Positions 24,471 through 49,977 of a stretch of DNA of 64,000 nucleotides are shown here, in pieces. The notes below the pieces were generated by a model. That model did no database searches. It was not told the origin of the DNA and saw nothing but the letters and a program-made list of their open reading frames with translations. Each line of letters begins with the position of its first letter. The stretch's first letter is position 1. Source of the stretch: Taenia hydatigena (taxonomy: Eukaryota > Platyhelminthes > Cestoda > Cyclophyllidea > Taeniidae). The stretch is from contig JADWOT020000004.1 of NCBI GenBank assembly GCA_036345935.2, positions 18,593,423 through 18,657,422 of the forward strand, in the 5' to 3' direction. A program made the position numbers and the translations under genes.

Positions 24471-25468
24471 CATTCTAAGATTTTCCTGAGGGCAAAAGGA
24501 GATCTAATACGCTAGATGAGTCGATGTACCTGATATAGAGCAGGGTTTGAAGCCAAGAAGTAGCCTAAAAGCCAACTTATCGAACAAAGGTGCAATGGTA
24601 GCGCATATTAGTGGCCGATTTACCAAAACTGAGATTTAAACCAACAGCCAACGTATTACATGATCCCTCGCCTCTTTTGAGAGCTAGCTTCGGCGCCTCC
24701 CCTGTTTAACCTACTACGGCAGCCACCTGTATCTGTAATTGAATTTTCATGCAACCGAGAAGGGAATTGACCGTAGCACCACCAATCCCTCCTGGTAATT
24801 TTACTAAATCTGGAACTCGGAAATGTGCTGAACATAACGTGCTCTCTGCTAGCCGTAAGAACATTGCCCTATATATGGGGTCGCATAACAAAGATTTTGC
24901 ATCTATTTCGCATTAGCACTTTGCTCCTGCCTTAGTGCTACCCAGTCATATCCACTTGAGTTCTCTCCAGCCAACAAACGGGTGGAGGAGGAGACGCATT
25001 CTTAGGTATTTGATGGTCTCATACATAAACAGCAGGCAGCTCCAAAGGTCCACGGCTAATATCGCTTTAGCTGTTAACATCTTTCCTGTGGGCCAAGAGA
25101 ATGTGGTGATTGCCGAGGGTAGACGTCATTTTTAGCCCTTCCGTCAGGAGTTGCCATCAATTCCCTCATCCGTGACATGTAAACTTCTCCCATCTTGCTA
25201 AATTTTATCACCTGGCAGGAGAGATCAGGACTGATGACCTTGGGGACGGCTCCGATTTCCACCTCCACCAATGTAGCGTCTCGAAACCTCACTGGAGAAG
25301 GGCGAAGACATGATACTCGGGCAGAACTAATATCGTGATTAAACGGAAGAGATAGAAGCTACTGGCATGGCTCGGGGGCTCAGTTAACTCGACAAAGGTG
25401 CAATTGTGGAGCAGGAAAGTGGTCTCTTTGACGATATCTGTGGTCAAACAAACATCCGACTTATTGCA
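24471..25468 (+). mobile_element. Second LTR-element subfamily, about 1 kb copy
   Basis: The left terminal repeat is about 24471-24660 (TTCCTGAGGGCAAAAGGAG ... GTATTACA). The right one is 25272-25468, starting TGTAGCGTC and ending TTATTGCA. The repeats are diverged from each other. The interior differs from the first subfamily (11761, 49893, 62176) but matches 20840-21260. No protein-coding potential is visible. Confidence 0.6.
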
Positions 25469-25700
25469 CCTGATTTATTAATTTGATAACGATTATGCTA
25501 GTCATCGATGCAAATGACACTCAAGTCAACCTATGAGAACTTTTTGACAAAATTTAAGCTAGTATTCAGAGCAACGGTATTTGGTTGATATTCGAACGGT
25601 ACAAATCTCGGTAAGTGCATTGTCCGGGATAACTGAAGATTTGTGCGGGCTATGTTTTAAAAAGTGTAAGTAAAGAAGAAGTTGAATTTTTAAAGGGACG

Positions 25701-25873
25701 ATCCCAGCGTCCGAAGTCTTACTTGAAGTCAAAAGAAGGCATATACTAGGGGAGAAACGATGGATCGGGGCTACTGATATGGGCCGAAGACCAGCCTACC
25801 CGGCCGGCTAGGGCAATAATTATCACCCAAGCTCCTTTACCGAAATCGGCAGTCAAACGGACAAAGTATTACA
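25701..25873 (+). mobile_element. Solo LTR of the same element family
   Basis: A single terminal-repeat unit: AGCGTCCGAAG at the start, then AAAAGAAGGCATATACTAGGG, AGACCAGCCTACCCGG, a GGGCAATA block, and CAGTCAAACGGACAAAGTA before TTACA. There is no interior on either side and no clear target duplication. Confidence 0.7.
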
Positions 25874-26274
25874 CTACACTGGCTTCTTTTGAGACTAAAT
25901 TGAGCATAAAAGGATTGCAGGAGGTTTACAGTGAATAACTAAGAAATAATTACTTTAGGACGACGAATTGTGTTGATTTCAGTGCATCAGCGACTAGCAG
26001 AGGAAACAAATTAACATAGAATAGCATATTAATGTTATTTATCGAAGTAATTTGTAAAAAATAAAAGGCTTGCGGTCCGAAATCTGAACGTTGAATTTAT
26101 GAAAGCGCATTTGTTTGAATGCACGGTTCAGGTGGGGAGTGAGCTTGCTGGACTACTCCTGTGATATGAGAAGGCACCATCGATTCCTAAGAGGGGACAC
26201 TCTGAAATCCCGATAAAAATTTGCGCAAAACTGGAAATTGACATTCCACGAATAATGATTTTTCCTTTGAACAG

Positions 26275-26446
26275 TCTCCACGATTTGAGGATGTGCAGCT
26301 GAAAGCTGAAAGGAAAACAGTGAAAGTACTGCACATGGGTGGCAGCGTCGAAGACCTTTCGATCCTCACAACCGTCGCGGACTTCGACAAGTGGTCCAAG
26401 CACGCTAGGCTCACCGCACATAAGCCTTTATTTGGCCGCTGTGCAG
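26275..26446 (+). other. Candidate exon or degraded coding fragment, unknown product
   Basis: The segment follows a good acceptor (TTTTTCCTTTGAACAG). It keeps one frame open with balanced amino-acid use, including VKVLHMGGSVEDLSILTTV and ADFDKWSKHARLT. The frame continues to a stop at 26473-26475. A different frame beyond 26446 (LNTDFEEGYNTVIELVTS) also looks protein-like, which suggests a frameshifted remnant or a splice at CAG/GTCGGC. I do not recognise the family. Confidence 0.25.
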
Positions 26447-27128
26447 GTCGGCACAGTCCTGAACACCGATTTTGAGGAAGGTTACAACACAGTGATTGAA
26501 CTGGTCACTTCCCGGAAAGAAAAGATGCTAGCGAAAAATTCCTTCAGCGTGACCAAAAGACGAAGGTGGACAATTAGGAATCTGCAAGAAATCTAAGAGA
26601 ATTACCGAAATTCACCTTTCCAAGTCTATAATCATAATCAAGAGATAAACAATCATTCAGTTTAGAAGTGGTTTTGGTGAACACATTGTGGGAGGACAGT
26701 CTCCACAGTACAGCTAGCAATCCTCTCAGTATTTTGGAGAAGCTTTGCGGCGAAAAAGGGTCAGGTTTTAGCCACAACAACGGAATGTAGGGTCAAACGC
26801 GGAACCAGTCCACACAATGCCAAAATTTGAGTAATACCTCAATTTCCCTATCGATCGCGCATGTCTCCAAACGATTTCCATTTTTCACTACAAACCCTAG
26901 GTAGGTTTAGAACGGAGTACATGGCATTGGTTAGCTTATATTTCTCATCCAATACGTTGTAATCATCAGAAGGAAAGAAAATGACGCTGGACTGTGGATA
27001 ACGAAATTTCTTACATGCTCGGCAGTAGCTTGGGGACAATTATTGCGACCGATGTTCCTCGTATCACTAAAGGTTTTGAATTTTCGCAAAATGTAACCTA
27101 TCTACCCACAAAGACATCAAATCCACAG

Positions 27129-27306
27129 TCAGGAGGAGTAAGCGTGGCGAATCGCTGACCCGCGATAGGCACCGGTGGTCAAACCGATCTGGCAGCCACC
27201 CAGACGCATGTGAACCATCTGCTGGAAGTAGTCAATCGTCCAGTCGATGTGAGGCTCCGAGACGGGTTGCAAAGCATACCAATTACCAAAGCCTTCACCA
27301 ACTGCT
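27129..27306 (-). other. Candidate terminal exon, unknown product
   Basis: On the minus strand the strong acceptor CCATTTATTTTAACAG is followed by a 58-codon frame ending in TGA. It contains GEGFGNWYALQPVSEPHID and WTIDYFQQMVHMRLGG. The composition is more protein-like than the neighbouring frames. No upstream partner exon was found and I do not recognise the family. It may be a single exon of an unseen gene or a pseudogene. Confidence 0.3.
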
Positions 27307-28455
27307 CTGTTAAAATAAATGGAGGCTGTCAGATGTACGTTGCATGCAGAGTGTTAAAGCTGGTACTAAAGGGAGTTTGCCATGTCTAGACGATGTCTTT
27401 CGGCCACATTTAACGCTTTATTCAAACTGACCCAATTGGACTATTCCCAAAACATTCAGGAAGATAACCCTCTTACAACAAACCCTCTATACGAGGCAAT
27501 TCGTCACTGAACCTGAGGAAATGCTAGCTTCCACAAAGCTCAATTCACTTTTTGGGAATTCCCGCATAGTCAGCCTGCATGACGACTAAGAGTGACAGCA
27601 CACTATAAGTGAGGACTTGACAACATTAACCAATTAGGCAAAACCTGTTAACTTTTGCAGGTTTTGCAGACTAACAACAAAGTGGCTTTGTTAAGGATTA
27701 TGCTGGTATCACAGGCCCAAAGCATGAAAGCGTGGGAGATAGCGCACGACAGGTTGTTCAAAGAGTCGAAGCAAATAGTATGCTAAGCAGCGATCCTACC
27801 TTTAGATAAAATCAAATCTAGCACCTCCTCATTTACTCTGGACATCGACGATGATGAGGTATCTGAGTGTGTTTTGCTCTAATGAAAGAACAGCAGTCGG
27901 AGGCATGTAATATCCTATGCGGTGAATAGGTACTATACAACGCAAACCCTTTGCAAAAAGCACAAAACCCAGATGTTGCAGATATTGCTTGATAGAAGGA
28001 AGGGTTATTGGGATCAAATTACCAGTCGTTGGATGACCAAAAAGTAAACAATGCAGGAGATAGGCCTTTCGGTCGCACGCACCACGTAATTCAGTTGCCC
28101 TATCTCGCAGATCAAGCGCCACAGGGATTAAAGATGTCTCCGCAAATACCACTTATAAGCAAAGATTCTAAATGCTATTTTGGCTCCAATGTAAGGGAGG
28201 GTTTTTGCACTCGCTTACAAATAAAAAGTTAAAGATATGTTGTTATCAGCCAAAAAATAACAAATCCGTAAGCTTGCGCAAATTTTAAAAAACAGAAATG
28301 TTCCTATCATATGCTATTTTACTAAGTGAGATGCTTATACAATCACAATGAATGATTGGAGCAGTTTTGATAGGCCAACTATTAATTTTTTTGATATGGC
28401 GGGCTCTACGTCCCTTTAAGGAAAACCAATCAAGTGCCGAGTCGGTTGTTTGAGA

Positions 28456-31051
28456 ATGGCTACTTCACAAAAGACCGAATCTCCACAAGAAACCGTGTTT
28501 GGAGGTGCTGAGGGGCCAGATGCGATGTACGTCAAACTCGTCTCATCAGATGACCACGAATTTTATGTCAAGCGCGAATATGCCTTGACTAGTGGCATAA
28601 TAAAGGCAATGCTCTCTGGCCCCGGTATGTTTGCATTTTCAGCCACTATGATTGCTTTTTGTTTATGCGCCGTGTAGCTCAAAGTTAAACAGCAAAACTG
28701 GTACTTAGTGAATTATTATTCGAGTCTTGGGATTCATGCTGGTGGCAAACGTAGTTTTGTCAGTCATCCAGGCTTTGTGGGTCTTTCGCTGCATACGACC
28801 TTGTAAAGTGCTTTCTGGCTGTTTTGATTTGTTGGTTTAAAAACATTATGCAGCTCTCTTATTGTTCCATGGGCATTTAACGCAATATTATTAACTCTTG
28901 CTTTGTGGGCATTACGAATCTGTCACCTTGAAAATGAAGCCTTACAGTTTTGCAAAAGAACTCGAATCCCCCAAGTATATGTTTCTTGATATTTTGTCAA
29001 TACTGTGATAAAATTTATTTCTTGCCGACTAGCTTTCTTTGAACACTTTTCTATGCTCAATTAAATAATGATGAAGCCTTCGTGCGAATGGGTTCCAAAG
29101 CCTTTAAATCTCTAAAAATGCTGACGTTTTCATTAGAGGCTCGAGGTCTACATTTTTCTTTAGCTGGATTAGTGGGTTGAGGGGCGTTAATAACATTAGT
29201 CTTGAATGTTTAGTAGACGACGTATGGTGAATCTCATTTTATTTGTCACCTTGTCATATATTGCCCAATCATATTGATGCAATTGCATGAGTACGAATTA
29301 GCGCTGTCAGTTGCAGAAAATTACTCCTGAAAATTGCTCAAAATTTTGGCGAGCTTATTTATTATGCTTTCACATTTCAAACAGTACCTACCAAAATATC
29401 ATTTTTTCGCTAGTAGGAACGCATTAGATGTCGTGTTTTGAACGATATTTTTCGTCATATTCTGTCCTTTTCATATTTAAGAGCCAATTGTTTATATTTC
29501 GTCCGTTTTTTGACTTAATCACTGGTAGCTTGAGCACTTACGTCTAATAATTTCCATTTGTGATTATGAGCCAAGTGCAGAAATGCAACTTAATGTAATG
29601 TTTGCGCTACTTGACTGTTTGTGGTCTTCATTCGTTGGCAAGGGGTGTTGGCACAAAAAATAAATGAAGAGAGATCTATGTATCTTCTCAGTGATTGTTA
29701 CAGTCTGATTCGGATTAATCATAAGCTCGAGTGTATGGCTCCTGTTTTAAAAAAAATTGCGGGTGGAAACACACTTCTTCATAAACAGGAGTCAACTTCG
29801 CAAACTTTTGTAAGTAATCATGCTGGTGTTTTTGTTACCGTTCCTGCTATTTGTTGCATTGATTGAACAAATAGATACGATCAGTTCAATGACTTATCCA
29901 TAGTGAGCTCAATAAACCACCGAAATACACCAAAATTAGCAAATTCGTCGCGTACTTAGGAGAAGGAAATTATTAAAAGTATGTGAAGGACAAAGTCACT
30001 GGCCGTGAACATTTATGGAGGGAGAAGTTGGCTAATGAATCCGGCTGTTCCTCGAATCCCACCAAACGGGCACCTTTATGAATCGCTTTCTTACACAAGA
30101 TAGGGCTGCCAAGACTACTCGCTAGCTGGGCAGAATAATTTTAAATAATCTTTTCAATTTATCTTGTAACTTGAGAACTATTCCCGAGGAATTTGTGGGC
30201 TTTACGGGTCCAGGACTGCGTGAGAAAGCTTACATGCTGCTTCCATAAGTACAGCGTGCATTGGCTCACGTTAGTACCATCATAGCCGGATCGCTCGAGG
30301 CTTGAAGAGATTGGTATAGATGGCTCTGCTTCGGTGCTGTGAATAAAACTAATGACACTGCCACTAATGAACCTGTGTTGAATGTCTAGGAGGAGACTCT
30401 TGATGAAATGCGCTAACGACGATGGCACCAGTCTCGTTGGTTTGCAAGGAATTAATGGTCTCAGGAAAGTTCAAGTCACGGAGATTATGCTATCTATGGT
30501 TGCTAGCAGAACCTAGCTTTTAGTAAGGCATTACAAGTTTGAGACGCGTACCAATACACGGAAGACTATCAATTTGTCCGTTTAATTTTGCACCAGACAA
30601 ATAAATTTGCTTAGTACCAGATTTAGCGCCTTCGGTGTCGCTTCATTGCTCCATCAAACTGGAGTTAGATAAGTCATCAAACTGGAGTTAGATAAGTCAC
30701 TGGGTCTAACTAGTCTGCTATCGCGAATAGTTGATTAATCCTTTTTGGAGGCGTTATTTAGTACCAGCATTACCAAGCATGACTTAGATGGTTTTGTATT
30801 TGGGGTTTTGGAGTCTCACCAATGTGGACGCGAGTCTAACTTTTTTGCTTATAAATGTAGGTCAGTTCCAGGAGAATGAGACGAACGTTGTGCACTTTCG
30901 CGAGATACCCTCACATGTCTTGCAGAAGGTGTGCAGTTACTTCGCCTACAAGGTGCGCTACAGCAATTCCTCCTCAGAAATACCTGAGTTTCCCATTGCC
31001 CCGGAGATCAGTCTTGAGCTTCTAATGGCCGCCAACTTCCTCGACTGTTAG
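28456..31051 (+). CDS. ELOC: Elongin C
   Basis: An adaptor that pairs with elongin B in Cullin-2/5 RING ubiquitin ligases (linking BC-box proteins such as VHL and SOCS) and in the elongin elongation factor. There are two exons, 28456-28624 and 30861-31051, with a 2.2-kb intron (G/GTATGT and AAATGTAG). The product is 119 residues, against 112 in human. The sequence is nearly identical to animal elongin [53 protein letters not shown] and the invariant C-terminus [11 protein letters not shown]. The first 20 or so residues ([17 protein letters not shown]) are a lineage-specific N-terminal extension. The BTB-like Skp1 fold is complete. The glycine codon of GPGQF is split by the intron. Confidence 0.97.
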
Positions 31052-32276
31052 TGGCTCCCGTCTGCTCTCTTATGTTTTGCTTCAATATACGGGCCCCTTG
31101 TGCTATTGCTGATAAGCATTCTAAACTTCAAATTGTAATATTGATAGTCACCCATTCCTTTTAGCAGTACGGTCAATTAGATATTCTGATGCCATTTTAG
31201 ACCTATGAGAGAGGTCGTCACTGCCGATACGTCACTTTTGTGAGTTATTTGGAGCGTTGACGTGGACAGAGTAATTTTTTCGTGCCAGTCGCTTGCCTTG
31301 CTAGGTGTACCTAAGGGGGAATGTGTCGAATCTGAATGTGATTACCTTTACGAGGCTTCGTGATCTCATGACGGTACAGTTGTGCTTGGGCGCTTCGAGT
31401 ATGTTAGCCCATGGGGAAGTTGGGTTCAGATGAGGCTTGGGGTGCTGTTTTCTCCAGCGGTTGGTCTCTCGGCTGTGGTGCAAAGCGATGTTGACGCATC
31501 GTCAAATTGCAAAATACTGATGCAAACCTCACGTTTTTTCTTAGTGCGTCAGGGCATTTTCATTCGGGATCCGTCTTGGATACCCGGTAAGATTAGGAGC
31601 GTACAGTGTGCTTGCAAGCGAAACAGAGGGGCTTTCGCAACCTTAGAAAATAACTCATGTTTACGCACCGGCTTTCACGTAAACCAACGGTTGCAAACCA
31701 GATACTTGATTGTGTTCCAAAGCCAGAGTATGTCGCGAGTAACTTATGTTAACAACAGTGAGGGGCTGTTGTTAGACTATAGTGACCGATTAGAGGTACT
31801 TCGAGGAAGGACACCTTTTTGGAGTGGCATGTGCTGCGCATTGCGTGGCGGTGACAGTGCTGTAATTTATGTGAATTTTTAAGACAAAGCATTTCAAAAG
31901 ACGATAGAGTTCAACAGAGCAGTCTCATAGAGTAATATGAAATAGCAGTGAAAAGGCTAGTTCCGAATACTAAACATTTGTTTTTGACTACGCTAGGAGG
32001 TTATTGCTTCACAAAACTAAATGGGGGCTACTTTCTCTCCCACTTGCTGAAGTAAGTGATAAAGGCAGTTTAGTGTGCCGAGGTGCCTTAATTTGCATTA
32101 TTCGCAAACGACGTTACGGAACATAATATTGGTTGCAATTTATCCACCACAAAATCTTTCTTGATGATGAATCGATGACAGGAATTTTAAAACACCATAC
32201 CGCGGTGTGGTTAGTTTGAATCTTTCTGTTCACAATGCTGATGCCGCTTCGGATGTAGCGTGTGCTTAACACCGTA
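31052..32276. other. Interval between elongin C and the BTB gene
   Basis: It holds the elongin C 3' end and the BTB gene promoter. A 166-codon open frame at 31382-31882 has no recognisable similarity and starts at TTG, so I do not call it a gene. Confidence 0.4.
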
Positions 32277-44799
<12,523 letters not shown>

Positions 44800-47700
44800 A
44801 CCAGGGAGCCAACGGGCGAGTGGGTAAGATGCTGCAGGAACTCATCCCCACCACCTCTTCTGCTCTGCTCGATCTGATACTCCTTACGCTTGTACGCCTG
44901 CTTGTATGACATCTATCCAACTCATCGTGTCCTGTTTGAAAGGTGTTGTACGCTCTCAATGCGTTCTATCCTTTCCTTCTGTCCTGTCTCTTTCTTATGT
45001 GCAAGGCTTCGTGAGGCTGATCATTTAATTAGACAGTTTCATCGGGGTCAACCCCGAAGGCTGTCAACATGCGTCTTGGAGGGAATCACTATCTCAACAA
45101 ATCCGAAACTCGGTTGGTGTTCAGATGAATGTCTTCACCGTCTTGTGATACTCTACCACCACGGATCTGCCCTGTACCTTCCACGTCATAAAGGCCTGCT
45201 AGGCTGTGACTGAAATCACCCGACTGCATTGGCCTGCCGAGGTGCTCGAAGTAACTTGCACCCGGAAGCATCATAAATGCCCCTTATCTTACTCCGTGGA
45301 TGGTCATTGTTAGCAAGAGAGTTGGGAGTTGACAAAATTAAACGTTTTTTAGCCCATCGTGGCAACTTCCCCCACGCCTAGCTGTCCACGGCAGGTCTCC
45401 GTTGCAATTTTCAGGCCTGATAACAAAGTCGCCTCTCCAGTCATTTCTGACGGCAGTTCGATCATGCCAGTATGGTAAGCGAGGACTTGTCACTTGCATA
45501 CGGAAGAGCCTGGAGGCAATTCGATGATGGTAGATCCCGAACAGTCGAGTGCACAGCTACAGATCTTGCTACAGCTGAATAAGGTGTAATCTGAGCGTCA
45601 GTTCTTTTGTGTGAATCAGTGAGACAGACATACGTGAAACTGAAAGCTGGATCACTCCTCTTATGTACCCAGAAAATCTACCCCGTAATGTCACACCAAA
45701 CATCCTACGCCTATTCCATCGTTCTAAAAACAACCACGAATCTTGCATGCTGGGCCATGCATTCAGGTTGGATCGTGCAAAGTGCACTTACTATCTCTTT
45801 CGTGGACTCAAGCATCAAACTATTGAAGTGAGGTTGGAGTTTGAAAGTGCAGTGCATGGCATCTCGCCAGAAGTGCGTGCACCTGGTTGACATAGCAAGA
45901 GTTGCTCAAATAACTAAATATCAAATCAGTTGATCCTAATGGGGTTGGGTTCCTCGAACGCAATCGACGGCCGACTGCAACGACGCAGGCAAGGTCAAGA
46001 CGTAGCTTCCATAAAACATCACTACCAAACCTGTAAAGTGACGAATGGCTTTTGTGCCTCATGTGATCTCCGCTAGGTCTCAACTCAAGCCTAAACCTGT
46101 CATAAAGCTACCAACTCGCGCGCCAGTTCTGCCAAACGGCTACTGAGCATTAAATCAGTAGGAGTATTGTTTCACCCCGAAATTCAGCAGCAACAACGTG
46201 GTGGTGCTGCTGGGGCAAGATAACGCGTGGAATGATAGAGCTGTGAGGGTGTGTCCACCTAACAGATAGGTGAAGCCCGTAAGCCTCGAGCGAGCAAAAG
46301 TGCAGAATCGCAGGGTGGAGCTCAACACTTCCGATGACGTGCATCTGAGACCATTTATTTTCGCATGCCTGGTGGCTCATGCATCCGTTGTGATGGGTTC
46401 AAATGGAAGAATACTTTAGCGGACTGGACCTGAATTCCACTTAGTTGCTACCAAAGGAGACCAAAGATAGCATCAACGATGGCAGCTGAAGAAGCATTGT
46501 TTAGTTGCTTTACAAGTAAGGTTATTTGTTGGATGGAGAAATCCATCACCATCCCAATTGAGATCAGCTGTTTAAACCGGCTCAACTTTTGCAAACACTG
46601 ATTTAGTGCAATCCCATTTAGCATAAGCTGGTAGGTAGCACATGTCACATGCACGCAACGTGGAAACAAAAAGTGGGTCGAATCTGGAGCATAAATATCC
46701 ATTTTTAGCGGTGCAACTTCAGTCGGAATGAGGGTCAAAACGATAAATAATAAACATTCACAGAAATCAATTTTTAATGGAAATGGCCTACCTCCGGAGT
46801 AGTTCAAGATCACTTGGTAAACCAATTGTCCTTTGTTTGAGCTTGGCAGGTTAGCAGCCTGACACTTTCTAGTTCATTCACCTTTGCATTTCTGCTCATT
46901 TTTAAAAATTGTTATTGAATACTCGTTAAAATTTGCTGTACACAATCATAGAATAAAACAGATTTTTTAGACTAATGGTAGTAATCAAAGCTTATTTGTT
47001 CGTAGTTGACAGGGGAGTTCTGTATCATTTTCGATCACCCAACAGAGTCGACAGCCCAAAACCAACGTTGCTTCCGGCAGGATTGCTTGCAAACTTCTGA
47101 CAGGCGGCCGGGGCTAGGGTGGGGGTGGATAGTGATGATAAGCCGTGTGCACCTTAGCCGCAAGCCACAGGAGCAGACTACTAACCCAAAACGACATGCA
47201 TAAACAGCAGGCGAGGGGATGAGACTCTCATCATAAGGTGCTTGGAATTCTAGATCTGTGTAGTTGTCGTAATGACGGATTAAGGGAACTGGAAGGGGCC
47301 AAAGAACAGCTGGTGTGAATAACCTGATAGGCCAGGAAACTACAGCCATAAAAACTTCCGCAGTATTGCCCAAAAAACCCAAGTTTGCCCAACATGCCAA
47401 ATCTTGCTAAAATCGTCTCTCAAAACAGCATAGCTGCTAGTTTTGACACAGCAAGTGCTACGACCAATGGCGTTATTGTAAGATACCCAAATTCGCAAAA
47501 AAACGGGAGGAAAACTATTGTACCCAAAAGCTCAAAATTATAGCATCCGTCATATAACGAATCAATTTTATCCGTAAAAATTTGCATAAAACAATCAATG
47601 TTTAGAAACAAGTGAATCGTAGAATGACACACGGTAATCTTAGGATAAGGAAGAGATCCACTTTTGCGGGGAGGCGAGCATGAGAATACAGTTAGGTGAA

Positions 47701-48294
47701 GAGCCTAAGAGACCACATCGCGACCTGAAATCAGAATAAACAAAATCTAAGCGGTGGCAACAACGAGTTCGGAACAGGAACCACCAAACTCTGGATGAGC
47801 GTATGGAATCTGCCCAGAAAACGCGGCCCAGCAGTTATAATACCCAAATGGAGGGCGAGAGTACTCACTGAACGGGTGCCAATGAAGCCCAGACCAATTG
47901 CTGAAAAATCCCACCCAAACTATGTGGAGAAACATCACCATAAACGTCGGATGAGCCCCCGCATAGAGCACGTAAAGAAGTAATATGATTACTGTTTAAA
48001 ACAAATACCCTTAAAATTCTATGCACATGCTCAAACACAAAATGGCAACCATCAGTCCCATTCAATGTACCCTATTTGCACTAATTGTTCACCATCTGTG
48101 ATACATTCGTCGAGACATCAATGGGTAATGGAATAAGCTTCCGATTTACCCAACCACTTTATCAGTTTTGCATGGCCTCATTGAGTGAGACAAGCTTTGC
48201 AGTTTTTCCATGACAAAAACAATGCAATACCAGGTCCAATATTTCCACAAAAATAAAATAGGTTCCCCAACCTGAAGTAGCGCCATTCCAGGGC
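44800..48294. other. Interval between two convergent genes
   Basis: It holds the 3' ends of the BTB gene (plus) and ATRAID (minus). A 125-codon frame at 46448-46825 (-) and several hydrophobic frames at 47035-47970 (-) do not match a family I know. A possible 32-nt exon at 47869-47900 (-) has good splice signals but no convincing partners. I call no gene. Confidence 0.35.
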
Positions 48295-49302
48295 TTATGC
48301 CTCTTCCGAAGGAAGAGCCTGATAGACAACGGTCCAACGTCCGAAAAATCGATAGAGGAGCAGTAAACCACAGAGGAAGATCACACCCAAGGCTGTGCTG
48401 AACATGAAGGTGATGGTGGGAAAGGTACCCTGCTGGAGGCAACGATATCCCCAGTGATCGCTATTACACAAGCAATTGAAACAGCCTGGCCCATTAAAAA
48501 TGCATTCGGAGTTTGCCGGACAGATGTGGTCTGTAGGAAAGGAACGAAGTAAAATAAAAGAAAACGGGATTCTATTGACGCCTAAAGCCTGTTCATTTAT
48601 GTTATGACGGAATATATGGCACTTAGCTATCAGATATTCTTATCCAAAACTAGCAAATAAAAGATGCTATCATTATAAACTTCATTCAGAGCAAAAAACG
48701 ACTTGATGGCAGGTCAGTCGCACCTCTACCAAAGGTCTGGCAAAAATTCAACTGGTGTTCCCAAACGCGAATCGTATAATTTACGATGGTTTTAGTTGAA
48801 TTCCAAGAAAAGTGTCCACCTGGCGATGAAATGTTGGCATCTAAGAGACTATTTGATTTACAATACAGAGAAGACCCTTACAGTCGATCAAGGGCAACGC
48901 ATTCACAAAGGTTTTCCAAAGGCTTCAGTTCCGGGTTGCCGTACAAATGCCTCAAAAATCATCAAAAACAAGAAGCCTACAAGAAGAGAAGAGAACTCGA
49001 AAAGATTCCAGTAGGTGGAAGAACAAGACCTGAGTTGGATAAATCGATCCTAGAGACGGAAAAAACGATTGAACGTTGGATGATTGTGTGAAATAAAAGA
49101 AATTTTTAACACCGGTGTGAGCAAAAGATTCAAATGGCAAAAAGCACCCAACATTTGTACAAATTAGCTAAGCCTACCCAACAATCTCATCGTTTAACGC
49201 ACATCTGCGGCCAATAATACGTCCACCATATCGCAAACAGTCCTCGTCAAAAATGGAAGACGAATAAACCGAGCAAGCAAAGAGTAATACTATTAAGTAC
49301 AT
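48295..49302 (-). CDS. ATRAID: ATRAID-like single-pass membrane protein (APR3)
   Basis: Five exons in coding order: 49178-49302, 48981-49049, 48882-48950, 48730-48848, 48295-48530. They total 618 nt and 205 residues, against 229 in human. A signal peptide (MYLIVLLFACSVYSSS) precedes a luminal domain. Its LRR-like piece (IDLSNSGLVLPPTG, LHLYGNPELKPLENLC) matches human DLQNCS and DLQANPL. Next come LLLDANISSPGGHFSW, which matches ILPQHVNCPGGINAW, and a cysteine-rich EGF-like segment (Cys 131, 137, 144, 147, 149, 158). A transmembrane helix spans about 164-187. In vertebrates the protein resides in endosomes/lysosomes, binds SLC37A3 for bisphosphonate release and affects differentiation. Introns 2 and 3 are 30 and 33 bp, both GT-AG. 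An acceptor AG lies 5 nt upstream of the ATG. Confidence 0.85.
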
Positions 49303-49892
49303 GTCTTCTAAAACAAACGGTGTCAACATAAGTAACAAGCATAAGCACGATAGAGTATTCAAAAAACAATTGAGAACTTGACCCCAAGAGTAAGCAAAAT
49401 TACGGATTAGAGCCAACAAACACAAACAGAGGTTCTAATAAGTACGTTCAAAGATGATTTGATAAACATTAAATAGAGGTGCAGGGGACAGAAACTTGAT
49501 ATTAGATACCTCATAAGTGCAAAGACAGAGCACGACTCGATTAAAACAATACGCGTCAAAAAATTGCCCTTAAAGCGCATCCGCTTAAAGCGTCAGCCAA
49601 AAGTACACATTAGTCGCTTTAACCATTAATATAGCAATTGATCCTACGATCGAACTCTCGATAATTATTCAACACTAAGACATGACAAAACTGGACTTAA
49701 GCTTATGGGTAATGAATAGGTTAAATTTAGGAGTTAAGGCAACAATTTACTATTTGGCTATAAATAACCACGACTGCAAAAGAGTATGCTTGCACCACAA
49801 AAACCGTTGCGTCATTAAACCTCAAGTAATCTTTTAATTTTACGATTTGAAAAAATGGTTTGCGCTGTTAACATGCCTATTAATAGAACTTT
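49303..49892. other. Upstream flank of ATRAID
   Basis: AT-rich sequence with no gene seen. The minus strand has CCGTTTGTTTTAG just before the ATRAID start (AG at 49308-49309). Confidence 0.5.
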
Positions 49893-49946
49893 TGTGGCGC
49901 CCCCAGACTCCCTCGAAGGCAAAAGAAGGCAGAATACTAGGGCGGA

Positions 49947-49977
<31 letters not shown>

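Larger units (their letters stand above)
25874..28455. other. Interval upstream of elongin C with two candidate exons
   Basis: It contains the candidate exons at 26275-26446 (+) and 27129-27306 (-), described separately. Otherwise I see nothing recognisable. The elongin C promoter must lie in its right end. Confidence 0.4.

Noticed and set aside
31382..31882. 166-codon open frame after elongin C
   Set aside because: It starts at TTG, has no similarity I can recognise, and its length is within chance for a 64-kb window.
47869..47900. Possible 32-nt minus-strand exon with good splice signals
   Set aside because: No partner exons giving a recognisable protein were found in 47.0-48.3 kb.
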